A stretch of DNA of 64,000 bases from Buttiauxella massiliensis (GTDB lineage: Bacteria > Pseudomonadota > Gammaproteobacteria > Enterobacterales > Enterobacteriaceae): NCBI RefSeq assembly GCF_902500225.1, contig NZ_LR722652.1, positions 248,001-312,000 on the forward strand. Reading direction: 5' to 3'. The position numbers and the translations under genes were made by a program. Positions 1 through 9,675 of this stretch are shown one piece after another (position 1 is the first letter of the stretch; the number at the start of each line of letters is the position of its first letter). The notes under the pieces were generated by a model. The model was not told the origin of the DNA, did not search any database, and saw only the letters and a program-made list of their open reading frames with translations.

Positions 1-516
1 CTGATCAAAAAGCTGGTACAGCAGGCGCACTATGACGCATTAACCGGGCTATTTAACCGTCTGAGCCTGACTCGTTTCTTTGAAGAATGCGTAAGCTCAC
101 TTTCCGGGAATAACAAAAAGCTGTTCATGATTGTAATGGACATCGATTTCTTCAAACAATACAACGACGTTTATGGCCATGTTGCCGGTGATAAATGCTT
201 GATAAAAGTCTCGCAATGCATTGAAAAATCACTAAGAAAAGAGAGCGATAGTGCGTTTCGTTTTGGTGGCGAAGAGTTTGTCGTTCTGACGGTGTGTGAT
301 GATATCTCCCAGGTCAAAGCGATCAGTCAGAGGATTCAGCAAAATATTGCTCATGCCCATATTCTTCATAAGGGTTCAGACGTCTCTTCGGTGCTAACCA
401 TCAGCCAGGGTATTGCACAATGGCAAGAAGGAATGGCACTGGAAGCATTGGTTGAACAAGCAGACCAACAACTTTATAAAGCTAAGAAAAATGGTAGAAA
501 CTGTGTTTGCTATTAG
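1..516 (+). CDS. GGDEF-domain diguanylate cyclase, C-terminal part
   Basis: The frame is open from base 1, so the gene begins outside the window and only its last 171 codons are here. The visible protein opens with the DALTGLxNR signature that precedes GGDEF domains and carries the active-site motif as GGEEF, followed by the usual terminal QLYKAKKNGRN segment. Proteins of this family make cyclic di-GMP from two GTP. The motif is intact, so activity is plausible. The sensory N-terminus is missing, so the signal and subcellular location cannot be told. An ATG at 127 lies inside the domain and is not the real start. Confidence 0.93.
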   Translation: MIKKLVQQAHYDALTGLFNRLSLTRFFEECVSSLSGNNKKLFMIVMDIDFFKQYNDVYGHVAGDKCLIKVSQCIEKSLRKESDSAFRFGGEEFVVLTVCDDISQVKAISQRIQQNIAHAHILHKGSDVSSVLTISQGIAQWQEGMALEALVEQADQQLYKAKKNGRNCVCY

Positions 517-585
517 ATGTTAATAGTCCCATGAAAAAAACAGATTCAATGGTGTGATATATCTAGGTTTTGTTGATTATTCCTC

Positions 586-620
586 ACCGAGTAAAGGCAA
601 TCTTTGCTCGGTTATTCCTT
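586..620 (+). terminator. Probable terminator of the GGDEF gene
   Basis: An 11-bp stem (ACCGAGTAAAG / CTTTGCTCGGT, one G-U pair) with a 5-nt loop at 586-612 is followed by a T-rich stretch. It lies 70 bp after the GGDEF stop. The rest of 517-886 is AT-rich, shows no gene, and presumably holds the sulfatase promoter. Confidence 0.5.
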
Positions 621-886
621 TTGGTTCCCTCATAAACCCCGCATAATTTTTAGCTATAAAGTTTAAAATTAAATAAATCCATAACATTCTCTTTAATCCA
701 AAATGGTACTGTATATAGCGCCATTTATTAAATTTCAATTAGTTAGCTAATTCCTCTTATTTTTTCACGTTAAGAATATCTTTAACTATCTTAATCAGAA
801 ATTTTTCCTGGTAATTCATAATGTAATAGCAAGTTTCAACCCTTGACTATACTCATTCAGTCCCCTAAATGAACGGAGTCCCAAAG

Positions 887-2476
887 ATGCTTAACAACGT
901 CCCTTTCAAAAGGACAATGATTGCCAGCATGCTTACTTTGATGTCTGGTGCAGTGTCCTCTGTTAATGCCGCTCCTGCTACCGCCTCACCCGAAAATGCA
1001 CCGAAACAAGACACATCAAAACCAAATATCGTGGTTATTTTCGGTGATGATATTGGTTACTGGAATATCAGCAGTTATAACCAGGGAATGATGGGTTATA
1101 AAACGCCGAATATTGACAGCATTGCTAATGAAGGGGCCAAGTTCACCTCCTATTATGCAGAGCAAAGTTCTACCGCCGGACGCTCTTCGTTCATTACCGG
1201 GCAAATGCCATTCCGTACCGGGATGAGTAAAGTCGGTATGCCGGGTGCACCACAAGGCCTGAGCAAAGAGGACCCGACGATTGCCAATATCCTCAAACAA
1301 CTCGGTTATGCCACCGGTCAGTTTGGTAAAAACCACCTCGGCGACCGCGATGAATTCCTGCCAACCGCACATGGTTTCGACGAATTCCTCGGTAATCTCT
1401 ACCACCTGAACGCTGAAGAAGAACCCGAAAACCCGGATTACCCGAAAGATCCTGAATTCCGTAAAGAATTTGGCCCGCGCGGCGTCATTAAGAGCACCGC
1501 CGACGGAAAAATTGAAGATACCGGCCCGCTCACCGTCAAACGTATGGGCACAGTCGATGAAGAAACTCTCGCCGCCAACAACGACTTTATGGAGCGCCAG
1601 ACCAAAGCAGGTAAGCCATTCTTTACCTGGTTTAACACCACTCGCATGCACAACAAGACTCACCTCAAAGATGCCAGCATCGGCGTAACGGGGCTTGGGA
1701 CATATGCAGATGGCATGGTTGAGCACGACAAGATGGTTGGCGAAGTACTGCAAAAGATTAAAGATCTCGGTATCGAAGACAACACGATCATTCTCTACAC
1801 CACCGATAACGGCCCGATGACGGCAACCTGGCCTGATGCAGGTATCACGCCATTCCGTGGCGAGAAAAATACCGGCTGGGAAGGCGGTTTCCGCGTACCG
1901 GCTATGATCAAATGGCCGGGCCATATTAAGCCAGGCACACTGATTAACGATATCTTTGGCAGTAACGACTGGTTCCCGACACTGGTTGCTGCAGCTGGCG
2001 TTCCTGATATCAAAGAGCAGTTGTTGAAGGGCTACAAAACACCGTCCATCACCTACAAAGTCCATCTTGATGGCTATAACCAACTCGACTTCCTGCAAGG
2101 CAAAGGTGAAGACCCGCGTAAAGAGTTCTTCTACTGGAGCGATGACGGCGACTTGCTGGCCATCCGTTATGGTCGCTGGAAAGCGCACTTCATGATTCAG
2201 GAGCACACCGGCCTTGATCTGTGGCGTTATCCATTTACCAAACTGCGCGCGCCGATGATCTTCGATCTGGAAGTGGATCCGCTGGAAAAAGCTTCCGACG
2301 GCATGGGCTATCAGACCTGGTTCTACGACCGTATGTTCCTGATGGGTGGTGCACAGAAATACGTTAAAGAAATGCTGGCGACCTTCAAAGAGTTCCCACC
2401 ACGCCAGAAACCGGGTTCCTTCACCATCTCCGATGCCTCAGCGATGATTGAACAAGGTTCAAACGCGAATAATTAA
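887..2476 (+). CDS. Exported serine-type sulfatase
   Basis: A 529-residue sulfatase of the alkaline-phosphatase superfamily. Visible features are an N-terminal signal peptide ending near VNAA, the metal-binding DD pair (about residues 54-55), and the sulfatase signature S-T-A-G-R...TG starting at Ser95. The serine in place of cysteine marks a type whose formylglycine is made by an anaerobic radical-SAM maturase, and that enzyme is encoded next. The family hydrolyses sulfate esters in the periplasm; the substrate is unknown. I chose the ATG at 887 because GGAG lies 8 nt upstream; an ATG at 869 has no such site. Confidence 0.92.
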   Translation: MLNNVPFKRTMIASMLTLMSGAVSSVNAAPATASPENAPKQDTSKPNIVVIFGDDIGYWNISSYNQGMMGYKTPNIDSIANEGAKFTSYYAEQSSTAGRSSFITGQMPFRTGMSKVGMPGAPQGLSKEDPTIANILKQLGYATGQFGKNHLGDRDEFLPTAHGFDEFLGNLYHLNAEEEPENPDYPKDPEFRKEFGPRGVIKSTADGKIEDTGPLTVKRMGTVDEETLAANNDFMERQTKAGKPFFTWFNTTRMHNKTHLKDASIGVTGLGTYADGMVEHDKMVGEVLQKIKDLGIEDNTIILYTTDNGPMTATWPDAGITPFRGEKNTGWEGGFRVPAMIKWPGHIKPGTLINDIFGSNDWFPTLVAAAGVPDIKEQLLKGYKTPSITYKVHLDGYNQLDFLQGKGEDPRKEFFYWSDDGDLLAIRYGRWKAHFMIQEHTGLDLWRYPFTKLRAPMIFDLEVDPLEKASDGMGYQTWFYDRMFLMGGAQKYVKEMLATFKEFPPRQKPGSFTISDASAMIEQGSNANN

Positions 2477-2485
2477 ATCAGTCAG

Positions 2486-2510
2486 CCGGGCGGGAAACTG
2501 CCCGGTTTTT
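2486..2510 (+). terminator. Intercistronic terminator or attenuator after sulfatase
   Basis: CCGGGC / GCCCGG stem with an 8-nt loop followed by TTTTT, placed between the sulfatase stop and the maturase start (2536). It is likely a partial terminator that makes the sulfatase mRNA more abundant than the downstream operon. Confidence 0.65.
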
Positions 2511-2535
2511 CAACGCCTGTTGTCAGGGGATTGCC

Positions 2536-3831
2536 ATGAAATACAGCACGACATTGCCGGTTAAAGCATTACCGTCAGCAGAAAAATATGATGGCAAAGG
2601 CCCTGAATACAAACGCCGTTTCCACGTGATGGCAAAACCGACTGGCTCAACTTGTAATCTCGATTGCTCCTACTGTTTCTACCTACACAAAGAAGAGTTA
2701 CTGCATCAAGACCGCCACACCGGCATGAGCGATGAAGTGCTGGAAAACTTCATCCGTCAGTACATTGACGGACAAGATGGTGAGCAAGTGGTCTTCTCAT
2801 GGCAAGGCGGTGAGCCAACACTGATGGGGCTGGAATTCTTTGAAAAGGTGGTGAAATTCCAGAAGCAGTACCAAAAACCCGGCCAGCGCATCGAAAACGA
2901 CTTACAGACAAATGGTGTACTGATAAACGATAAGTGGGCCGAATTTCTTAAAGAACACCGTTTTCTGGTGGGTTTATCGATTGATGGCCCGCGAGAATTG
3001 CACGACCGCTATCGCGTCACCCGCAGCGGCAAACCAACTTTCGATTTAGTGATGAAAGGCGTTGAAGCGCTAAAAAAATACAAAGTCCCGTTTAACGCAC
3101 TTGTCACCGTCAACCGCACCAATGCCCGCTTCCCACTGGAAGTTTACCGCTTTGTGACCCGCGAACTGGGCGCAACCTACGTGCAGTTCAACCCGTGCGT
3201 AGAACCTGTAGATTTCAAAGTCACCGCCCCACAATTCTGGCGCGATGACACCATCCCAATTACCGGCTCCCGCCGTGCTCGACCAGGCGATCTGGACTCT
3301 ATCGTCACCGATTGGTCAGTCGACCCGGAAGACTGGGGTACGTTCCTGAAAACGGTATTTGAAGAGTGGGTGAATAACGATTTAGGCCGCGTGCAGGTCA
3401 ACCTGTTCGAAACCGCTGTTGCTCAAACCATGGGTATGCCCGCGCAAATTTGTACTGCGTCTGAGTTCTGCGGCAAAGGGCTGGCCATTGAAAAAAATGG
3501 CGATATCTATTCCTGCGACCACTACGTTTACCCCGAATACCAGATTGGCAATATCGAAGACACCAAACTCGCGCACTTGGCCTTTTCTGAGCGCCAGAAA
3601 GCATTTGGCATGGGCAAAAAAGATACCCTGCCAGAATACTGCAAGCAGTGCCCATACCTGAAATTGTGCTGGGGAGAGTGCCCGAAAAACCGCCTTGTCC
3701 GTACACCAGACGGCGAGCCTGGCCTTAACTATCTCTGCCCTGGTATTAAAACTTTCTTCAATTACGCCGAGCCGATTCTTGTCGGTCTCGCCACGCTTTT
3801 GAAACGTGACTTTGCAGGATTGCGCAAATGA
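2536..3831 (+). CDS. Anaerobic sulfatase-maturating enzyme (radical SAM/SPASM)
   Basis: A 431-residue radical-SAM enzyme with the CxxxCxxC cluster at Cys40, Cys44 and Cys47 and a cysteine-rich SPASM region from about residue 295 to 400. It resembles AslB/AtsB-type anSMEs, cytoplasmic enzymes that oxidise the active-site Ser or Cys of a sulfatase to formylglycine before export. The preceding gene is a serine-type sulfatase, its obvious client. Its last codons overlap the moxR start by 4 bp (ATGA), so translation of maturase and AAA+ protein is probably coupled, which is unusual for an anSME. Confidence 0.93.
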   Translation: MKYSTTLPVKALPSAEKYDGKGPEYKRRFHVMAKPTGSTCNLDCSYCFYLHKEELLHQDRHTGMSDEVLENFIRQYIDGQDGEQVVFSWQGGEPTLMGLEFFEKVVKFQKQYQKPGQRIENDLQTNGVLINDKWAEFLKEHRFLVGLSIDGPRELHDRYRVTRSGKPTFDLVMKGVEALKKYKVPFNALVTVNRTNARFPLEVYRFVTRELGATYVQFNPCVEPVDFKVTAPQFWRDDTIPITGSRRARPGDLDSIVTDWSVDPEDWGTFLKTVFEEWVNNDLGRVQVNLFETAVAQTMGMPAQICTASEFCGKGLAIEKNGDIYSCDHYVYPEYQIGNIEDTKLAHLAFSERQKAFGMGKKDTLPEYCKQCPYLKLCWGECPKNRLVRTPDGEPGLNYLCPGIKTFFNYAEPILVGLATLLKRDFAGLRK

Positions 3832-4826
3832 CAAACAGAGAGAAACTGCTCGAACTTGAGCAGCGTATGAACCAACAAGTTTTGGGTCAGGAATCGCTGG
3901 TACGCATGTTGATTGTCGCCCTACTGTGCGACGGGCACGTGCTACTCGAAGGCTTGCCAGGTTTGGCTAAAACCCGTGCGGTGCGTGAACTCGCTAAACA
4001 CGTAGAAGGTGAATTCCGCCGCATTCAGTTCACGCCGGATTTGCTGCCGTCGGATATTACCGGCAGCGAGATTTACCAGCAAAACGCTACGCGGGAAGAA
4101 GACCAGTTCCGCTTCCGCCCAGGCCCGGTGTTCGGCAATATTATTCTGGCCGATGAAATCAACCGTGCATCGGCACGCGTACAGTCAGCATTGCTTGAAG
4201 CCATGGAAGAGCGCCACGTCACCGTTGCCGGGAAAACCTGGCCATTGCCGGGTGTTTTCATGGTGCTGGCAACACAAAACCCGGTCGACCAGGAAGGCAC
4301 ATGGCCGTTGCCTGAAGCCCAGCTCGACCGTTTCCTGATGAAAGTCCTGGTGGATTACCCATCCAAAGCGAACGAACAAAAAGTGATGCAACTGGTACGT
4401 GATGAGCAGCAGAAAAAGTACCAGGCAGGCTCGGTTGAAGCTGGGGAAAAACAGCCGGAAACGCTGATGTTATCGCAACAGGATATTGCTACCTGCTGGC
4501 AGGAAATCTCTGCGGTTTACGTCGCCCCCACTATTGAAAACTACATCGTGAACCTGGTGGATATGACCCGTCATCCACAAGGTGTTAGCGATACCCTCGC
4601 CAGTTACATCACCTTTGGCGTCAGCCCGCGCGGCACACTGGCACTCGACCGATGTGGCCGTGCGTTGGCCTGGCTTGAAGGCCGCGATGCAGTATTGCCG
4701 GAAGATATTCAACATGTCGCACCAGCGGTGTTGCGCCACCGCCTGATGCTGAGCTACCAGGCCAACGCCGATAATTGCTCACCAGATGATGTGATTCGGA
4801 TGTTGCTTGATGCAGTGGTAGCGTGA
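3828..4826 (+). CDS. MoxR-family AAA+ ATPase
   Basis: A 332-residue MoxR-type ATPase. Walker A (GLPGLAKTR) is at about residues 42-50, Walker B (LADEINRAS) near 110, and there is a TQNP sensor-1 segment. MoxR proteins work with VWA-domain partners as chaperones for metal or cofactor loading and envelope functions; the client here is not known. It starts inside the anSME stop codon and ends overlapping the DUF58 gene, so it is the second member of a translationally coupled run. No regulatory site is visible within the coding overlap. Confidence 0.93.
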   Translation: MTNREKLLELEQRMNQQVLGQESLVRMLIVALLCDGHVLLEGLPGLAKTRAVRELAKHVEGEFRRIQFTPDLLPSDITGSEIYQQNATREEDQFRFRPGPVFGNIILADEINRASARVQSALLEAMEERHVTVAGKTWPLPGVFMVLATQNPVDQEGTWPLPEAQLDRFLMKVLVDYPSKANEQKVMQLVRDEQQKKYQAGSVEAGEKQPETLMLSQQDIATCWQEISAVYVAPTIENYIVNLVDMTRHPQGVSDTLASYITFGVSPRGTLALDRCGRALAWLEGRDAVLPEDIQHVAPAVLRHRLMLSYQANADNCSPDDVIRMLLDAVVA

Positions 4827-5731
4827 TGGGCAGCGCATTGCAGGTGGACAGAAAAACCCTGATGGCACTGGCAGGCGAAGCGCGGCTGCTATCAAACCCG
4901 CCGGGGCAAATCCCACCAGGGGCGCTTGCAGGTGAACGCGTATCACGCCAACAGGGGCGTGGGCTTAATTTTGACAGCCTCAGGCGCTATCAACCCGGTG
5001 ATGATGTGCGGTTGATCGACTGGCAAGCTACAGCGCGCCTGCGATCGCCATGGATCAGGCTCTACAACGAAGAGCGCGAGCGCCCGGTTTTCTTGATAGT
5101 CGACCAACGGTTAGATATGTTTTTTGCCACTCGTGGGCAAACCAAATCCGTCGCCGCCGCCAAAATTGCTGGTCTGCTGGCATGGCGCAGTTGGCACGAC
5201 GGCGATCGTCTGGGTAGCGCGATTTTCAGCGATACCCAATACAGCCTGCAAAAATGCCGCTCTCCGAAAAGCAATCTCCCTGCCGTGCTTGATGATGTGC
5301 TGCAATACAACCAACAGTTACCCGAACGCTATCCTGATGAAACGCCCGCCTCTGTCACGTTGACTCACGTGCTACAACACGCAATTCAGCTGATCCCCAG
5401 CGGATCGTGGGTGGCAGTCATCAGCGATTTCCACGATCTGGATGCGCCAAGTGAGGCATTACTTGCAGCCTTGAGACGACGCTGCGAGATAAGCGCCTTT
5501 GTGATCCTCGACGATCTCCATCTTAAACTGCCCGCGCAAGGTGATTTAGCCGCCAGCTATCAGGGGCGTGAAGCGGCATTTTCTCTTTCAGCCAGCTTGA
5601 AAGATGAGATTGCGCAAAGCACAACTTCCCGACTTTCTGGCCTGCAAAACCGGCTCACACGACTTGGGATCCGCGTAAATCAGATAGTGGTCGCGCAGGA
5701 TCTTCTCAAGCAGCTACAAAAGGGAGTCTGA
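4826..5731 (+). CDS. DUF58 domain protein (Bat-type operon)
   Basis: A DUF58 protein of about 300 residues carrying the family hallmark YxPGDDVRxIDW (about residues 58-70) and a degenerate VWA-like C-terminal half. DUF58 proteins almost always follow moxR and are thought to adapt the ATPase to its VWA partners. A GTG at 4823 sits in frame just before the ATG at 4826; either could be used, and both overlap the moxR stop. The next gene begins at the base after this stop. Confidence 0.9.
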   Translation: MGSALQVDRKTLMALAGEARLLSNPPGQIPPGALAGERVSRQQGRGLNFDSLRRYQPGDDVRLIDWQATARLRSPWIRLYNEERERPVFLIVDQRLDMFFATRGQTKSVAAAKIAGLLAWRSWHDGDRLGSAIFSDTQYSLQKCRSPKSNLPAVLDDVLQYNQQLPERYPDETPASVTLTHVLQHAIQLIPSGSWVAVISDFHDLDAPSEALLAALRRRCEISAFVILDDLHLKLPAQGDLAASYQGREAAFSLSASLKDEIAQSTTSRLSGLQNRLTRLGIRVNQIVVAQDLLKQLQKGV

Positions 5732-6172
5732 ATGCTGGAGAAAGGATTTAGCGTGCCGGATCTAATAAACCCAGCACTTCCGCAAAGTATCTCCTGGCTT
5801 CCATTACCCCCAGGTTGGTTTGTGTCTGCCGGTCTGTTGCTGATTGCCCTGCTCATTTTCCTGCTATTTCGCCTGGCACGCTGGCGGCGAAACCTGTGGC
5901 GACGTGAAGCACTGGCGGCTTTGCAGCAGCCGCACAGTGTTGATAGCTGGCTTGAACTAATAAAACGCATTCTTCTGATGCACCAGCCGCGAACCCTCGT
6001 CAGCCACACGCTCTCCCCGGAACAGCTTTTACAGCAGGTGGAAATCGACAACGATTTACGCCAGCAACTTAGCGACAAATATTGCAGGCCCGATAACCAG
6101 CTCAATGCAAGTCAGGCTGCACGCCTGCAAACTCAATTGAAAAACTGGCTGGAGAAACTGCCGTATGTCTGA
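5732..6172 (+). CDS. DUF4381 single-pass membrane protein
   Basis: A 146-residue protein with one clear transmembrane helix (about residues 23-45), followed by a basic WRRN segment and a soluble helical C-terminus. It matches the small DUF4381 protein regularly found between DUF58 and VWA genes in MoxR operons. No enzymatic motif is visible; it is likely a membrane anchor or scaffold for the complex. It starts directly after the DUF58 stop and overlaps the next gene by 8 bp. Confidence 0.85.
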   Translation: MLEKGFSVPDLINPALPQSISWLPLPPGWFVSAGLLLIALLIFLLFRLARWRRNLWRREALAALQQPHSVDSWLELIKRILLMHQPRTLVSHTLSPEQLLQQVEIDNDLRQQLSDKYCRPDNQLNASQAARLQTQLKNWLEKLPYV

Positions 6173-7142
6173 GTTTCTAAGCCGCATAGATTTCGCCTGG
6201 CCATGGGCCTGGTTATTGATTTTCTTGCCATTGATTGGCCGCTATTTTTTGCCGCAAGACCGCGAAGTGAAAGAGCATGTTCGCGTGCCGTTTCTGCCTG
6301 AACTGATTGATGAACTAAAGCTTAACAGCCAGCCTGTGCGCAGCAGCAGACTCTCAAGCCTGCTTTTCTGGCTGGTATGGATATTATTAGTTGCCGCCCT
6401 ATCGCGTCCGGAATACCTGACACCACCACAGCATATTCAAAAACCGATGCGCGATGTGGTGCTGATTCTTGATGTCTCGGGTTCGATGGCAAAAAACGAC
6501 GTTCAGGGTGGCGTAACGCGATTGCAGGCGGTTCAGGATTCAGTACGCAAATTCGTCGCGGCCCGTAAGTCTGACCGTATTGGGCTGGTTATTTTCGCAA
6601 GCTCCGCCTGGCCATTCGCACCTGTTAGTGAAGATAAACAGGCGCTACAAACCCGTATCAACCAATTGGCTCCCGGCATGATTGGCCAGCAAACCGCGAT
6701 TGGTGACGCGTTAGGCGTGGGTGTGAAACTGCTCGACAGTACCACCAATAAAGATGCCAGCAAGCTGGCAATTTTGCTCACCGATGGCAACGACACCGCT
6801 TCGCAATTAGCCCCACCGCTAGCCGCGCAACTGGCTGCAATACATCATGTTCAGGTGCATACCATTGCTTTTGGCGACCTCAACAGCATCGGCGATGACA
6901 AAGTCGACCTCCCGCTAATGCAGGAAATTGCGCGCATTACCGGTGGCAAATCCTGGACTGCTGCCAGTTCGGGCGCGTCGCTCGATAGCGTCTGGAAGGA
7001 AATCGACGCCATCACGCCTGTTCAGGTCAAATCCATCGGTTGGTCGTGGCATATTCCGCTGTTCCAGTGGCCACTAATGCTCGCGCTGGTATTGCTGATT
7101 TTGCTCGCCATCGGTCGTTTTGTTCGGGGGAAAACAGCATGA
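6165..7142 (+). CDS. BatA-like VWA membrane protein
   Basis: A 325-residue protein with two N-terminal membrane helices (about 14-28 and 65-80), a von Willebrand A domain and a final helix (about 302-320). The MIDAS motif is intact: D103-V-S-G-S107, with a TDGND segment further on, so it should bind a divalent metal. This is the BatA architecture of MoxR-linked operons, with the VWA domain facing the periplasm. The stop overlaps the next start by 4 bp. Confidence 0.92.
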   Translation: MSEFLSRIDFAWPWAWLLIFLPLIGRYFLPQDREVKEHVRVPFLPELIDELKLNSQPVRSSRLSSLLFWLVWILLVAALSRPEYLTPPQHIQKPMRDVVLILDVSGSMAKNDVQGGVTRLQAVQDSVRKFVAARKSDRIGLVIFASSAWPFAPVSEDKQALQTRINQLAPGMIGQQTAIGDALGVGVKLLDSTTNKDASKLAILLTDGNDTASQLAPPLAAQLAAIHHVQVHTIAFGDLNSIGDDKVDLPLMQEIARITGGKSWTAASSGASLDSVWKEIDAITPVQVKSIGWSWHIPLFQWPLMLALVLLILLAIGRFVRGKTA

Positions 7143-8662
7143 GTGATTTCCATTTTGTTTATCCCTGGCGGCTACTCGGCCTGCTGATTTGCGCTTTGTT
7201 GTGGTTTATCAGCACCGGGCAGCGCAGCGCCTGGCACAAGATTATGGACAAGCCTTTCGCTAAGGCGCTCATTATCGGGCGGCAAAAACGAATCACTCAG
7301 GTTTTACCATGGCTGTGCGCATTAGGCGTTATCGGGCTGGCAGGCCCAACATGGCAACGCGAACTGCCTGCGGCATTAACGCAGCAAAGCAATATGATGG
7401 TGGTTCTGCAACAAGATCCGGCAATGTACGTGCAGGATCTCGCACCCAGCCGCCACCAGCGGATGCAAAGCAAAATCATGGATTTGATGTCGCGCTCAAC
7501 CGGCACGCATTTTGGCCTGGTGGTCTACAACAGCCATGCATATTTAACAACCCCGCTCACTTCAGACCCATCGTTTTACGCGCTGTTTTTGCATGCCCAA
7601 AGCCCAAATCTTTTGCCTGAGGGAGAAGGCTCAGGGCTAAAACAGGCCATCGCTCTGGCGCTGAAAAACATGCCAGCCACACCGAATATGCCGCGCAATA
7701 TTTTGCTGGTCGCCGACACCGTTTCAGCGCAGGACGCGGCCTGGCTCGCACAACTTAAAGCGCCGATTCAAATCTGGGTGCCCGGCACCGCACGCGGTGG
7801 CGAACTACCGGAAAGCTACGCCCAACGCGGCATTGATACCCGACTTAACGTCGAACGTTTCAGTCAGATTCGCGACGGTGGTATTCCCGTAACGCTTGTG
7901 ACCAGTGACGACAGCGATTTATCCGTCATCACCAGCCATATCCAGCAATCGGTCAGTGCACAGAATAATGCACGCGGTGATTTGCACTGGAAAAATAGCG
8001 GCTATCTGCTGGTTATCCCGATGCTGATTTTGTTGTTGCTTGGGCGGCGTCAGCTAATTTGCTGGCTCATTGTATTGGTACCGCTGCTCTATCTGCCACA
8101 AAGCCAGGCCGCATGGCAGGATGCGTGGGTTAGCCCGGATATGCAGGGGCAGATCGCTTTCAAAAATGGTGATTACAAAAAAGCGGCTGAACGTTTCCAG
8201 GACCCGCTCTGGCAAGGCATTGCTTACTACCGTGCGGAGGATTTTGTCGCTGCCACTTCGGCATTTCACCAGGCACCACAAACCGCTGAAACCCTGTTAT
8301 GGACGGGTAATAGCTATGCCCAGCAAAAGCAGTGGCAACAGGCAATCAACAGCTATGACCGCGCGTTAAGCCTGCGACCAGACTGGAAAATGGCGCAACA
8401 AAACCGAGCTGCAATCGCCAAAATCATTATGGAGTTGCGGCAAAAAGAGCGCGATCGCCAGGCGGCCCAAGGCAAAGAGCAAGACTACAAACCCGATGAG
8501 ATTAAGCATGATTTGAAGAAAGATCAGGGCGTGAATCAAAAGGATATTCAACCGGTTGAAAGCAGCAGCCCGCAGGTTAACCAATGGTTTGAAAACCTCG
8601 AAGTTTCCCCGTCCGGCCTGCTGGAAAATCTCTACCGCGCCAATACGGAGGAGACACCATGA
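7139..8662 (+). CDS. BatB/BatC-like VWA-TPR fusion, MIDAS lost
   Basis: A 507-residue protein: N-terminal membrane helices, a VWA-like domain (about 85-290), another helix near 305, then TPR repeats (about 360-440) and a charged tail. It thus fuses BatB and BatC functions. At the MIDAS position the expected D-x-S-x-S reads Q91-Q-D-P-A95, although the following PSRHQR segment is family-like, so metal binding is probably lost. I chose the ATG at 7139 (ATGA overlap with BatA); an upstream in-frame ATG at 7040 lies within batA. Confidence 0.9.
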   Translation: MSDFHFVYPWRLLGLLICALLWFISTGQRSAWHKIMDKPFAKALIIGRQKRITQVLPWLCALGVIGLAGPTWQRELPAALTQQSNMMVVLQQDPAMYVQDLAPSRHQRMQSKIMDLMSRSTGTHFGLVVYNSHAYLTTPLTSDPSFYALFLHAQSPNLLPEGEGSGLKQAIALALKNMPATPNMPRNILLVADTVSAQDAAWLAQLKAPIQIWVPGTARGGELPESYAQRGIDTRLNVERFSQIRDGGIPVTLVTSDDSDLSVITSHIQQSVSAQNNARGDLHWKNSGYLLVIPMLILLLLGRRQLICWLIVLVPLLYLPQSQAAWQDAWVSPDMQGQIAFKNGDYKKAAERFQDPLWQGIAYYRAEDFVAATSAFHQAPQTAETLLWTGNSYAQQKQWQQAINSYDRALSLRPDWKMAQQNRAAIAKIIMELRQKERDRQAAQGKEQDYKPDEIKHDLKKDQGVNQKDIQPVESSSPQVNQWFENLEVSPSGLLENLYRANTEETP

Positions 8663-9675
8663 GAGCCTTGTTGATTCTGCTTTTGCTGGCGGTACTTCCA
8701 GCTCGTGCAGCAATGGACATCACACGTGAACTCGAGGTGCCGGAACATGTGGTGCCGGGCCAGCCAGTACGCATCGCTATTACTTTCTGGACAGATAGCT
8801 GGTTTAACCCGCCGCCTGAGTGGCCTGACTTTAAAATTGAAAACGGCTCGTTAATGAGCACCCCACTGCCAAACCAGCTGTTAAGCCGCCAGAAAAATGG
8901 CATTAGTTGGAGCGGTATTCGCCTGGAAAAACAGGTCACGGCATGGGATCAAGGCGTGCTGCTTCTACCTGCAGTAGAAATTACGCTGACATCACCAAAC
9001 CAGCCGCCGGTAACGGTGCAGTTGCCAGAGTTGAAAAAAGAGGTGGTCTGGCCGAAAGGCGTTGAGCAGCCAGACCGTTTCTTACCTGCCAGCAACTTAA
9101 CGTTAAGCCAAAAAATCACCCAGTATCACGCCCGCAAAGACACCACTCTGCACGCCGGAGATGTTGTGGAACGCATTGTCACGGTGAAAGCTAACGGAAT
9201 TGTGGCGACGCAAATCCCGCAATTGCTGTACGCCATTCCAGGCACAGAAACGCAGCGCCTGACGCCTGTAAATACGATGCTGAAATCTGGGCGCGGCGAA
9301 ATCGAAGGCGCACAGCGTGAAGAGACATTGCGTTATCTACCCTCGCAGGAAGGAACCATCACGCTACCCCCCATTAAATTGCGTTGGTGGGATACCGCCA
9401 ATCAGCAATGGCAAGTCGCGCAATTACCCGGTTCAACGATGCCAGTCGTACAAGCACGCGCAGCGGGTAGCGAATCGGCACTACGCGGCACGACAGGCCA
9501 GGATAAATGGCAAACCGTGCTGGTTATCAGCGCCATTGCCATCCTTTTGCTACTTATCTGGTTTACGCGACGCCTGCTCAAGCGCTGCCTGAAATACCTG
9601 CACCATGCCTGGCGACGCTTCTGGAACCCGGTTCAACTACCCGAACTGACTCCCACCAAAAGGGGTGAACGATGA
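8659..9675 (+). CDS. BatD-like exported membrane protein
   Basis: A 338-residue protein with a signal peptide (cleavage near ARAA), two beta-rich modules typical of BatD, and a transmembrane helix near residues 280-300 followed by a basic tail. BatD proteins are periplasmic partners of the VWA proteins. It overlaps the preceding and following genes by 4 bp each. It is shorter than the long BatD versions, which suggests a two-module form. No catalytic motif is seen. Confidence 0.85.
   Translation: MRALLILLLLAVLPARAAMDITRELEVPEHVVPGQPVRIAITFWTDSWFNPPPEWPDFKIENGSLMSTPLPNQLLSRQKNGISWSGIRLEKQVTAWDQGVLLLPAVEITLTSPNQPPVTVQLPELKKEVVWPKGVEQPDRFLPASNLTLSQKITQYHARKDTTLHAGDVVERIVTVKANGIVATQIPQLLYAIPGTETQRLTPVNTMLKSGRGEIEGAQREETLRYLPSQEGTITLPPIKLRWWDTANQQWQVAQLPGSTMPVVQARAAGSESALRGTTGQDKWQTVLVISAIAILLLLIWFTRRLLKRCLKYLHHAWRRFWNPVQLPELTPTKRGER

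Noticed and set aside
1016-2206. 396-codon open frame on the minus strand opposite the sulfatase
   Set aside because: It mirrors the codon pattern of a well-supported sulfatase and its translation shows no family motifs or ribosome site.
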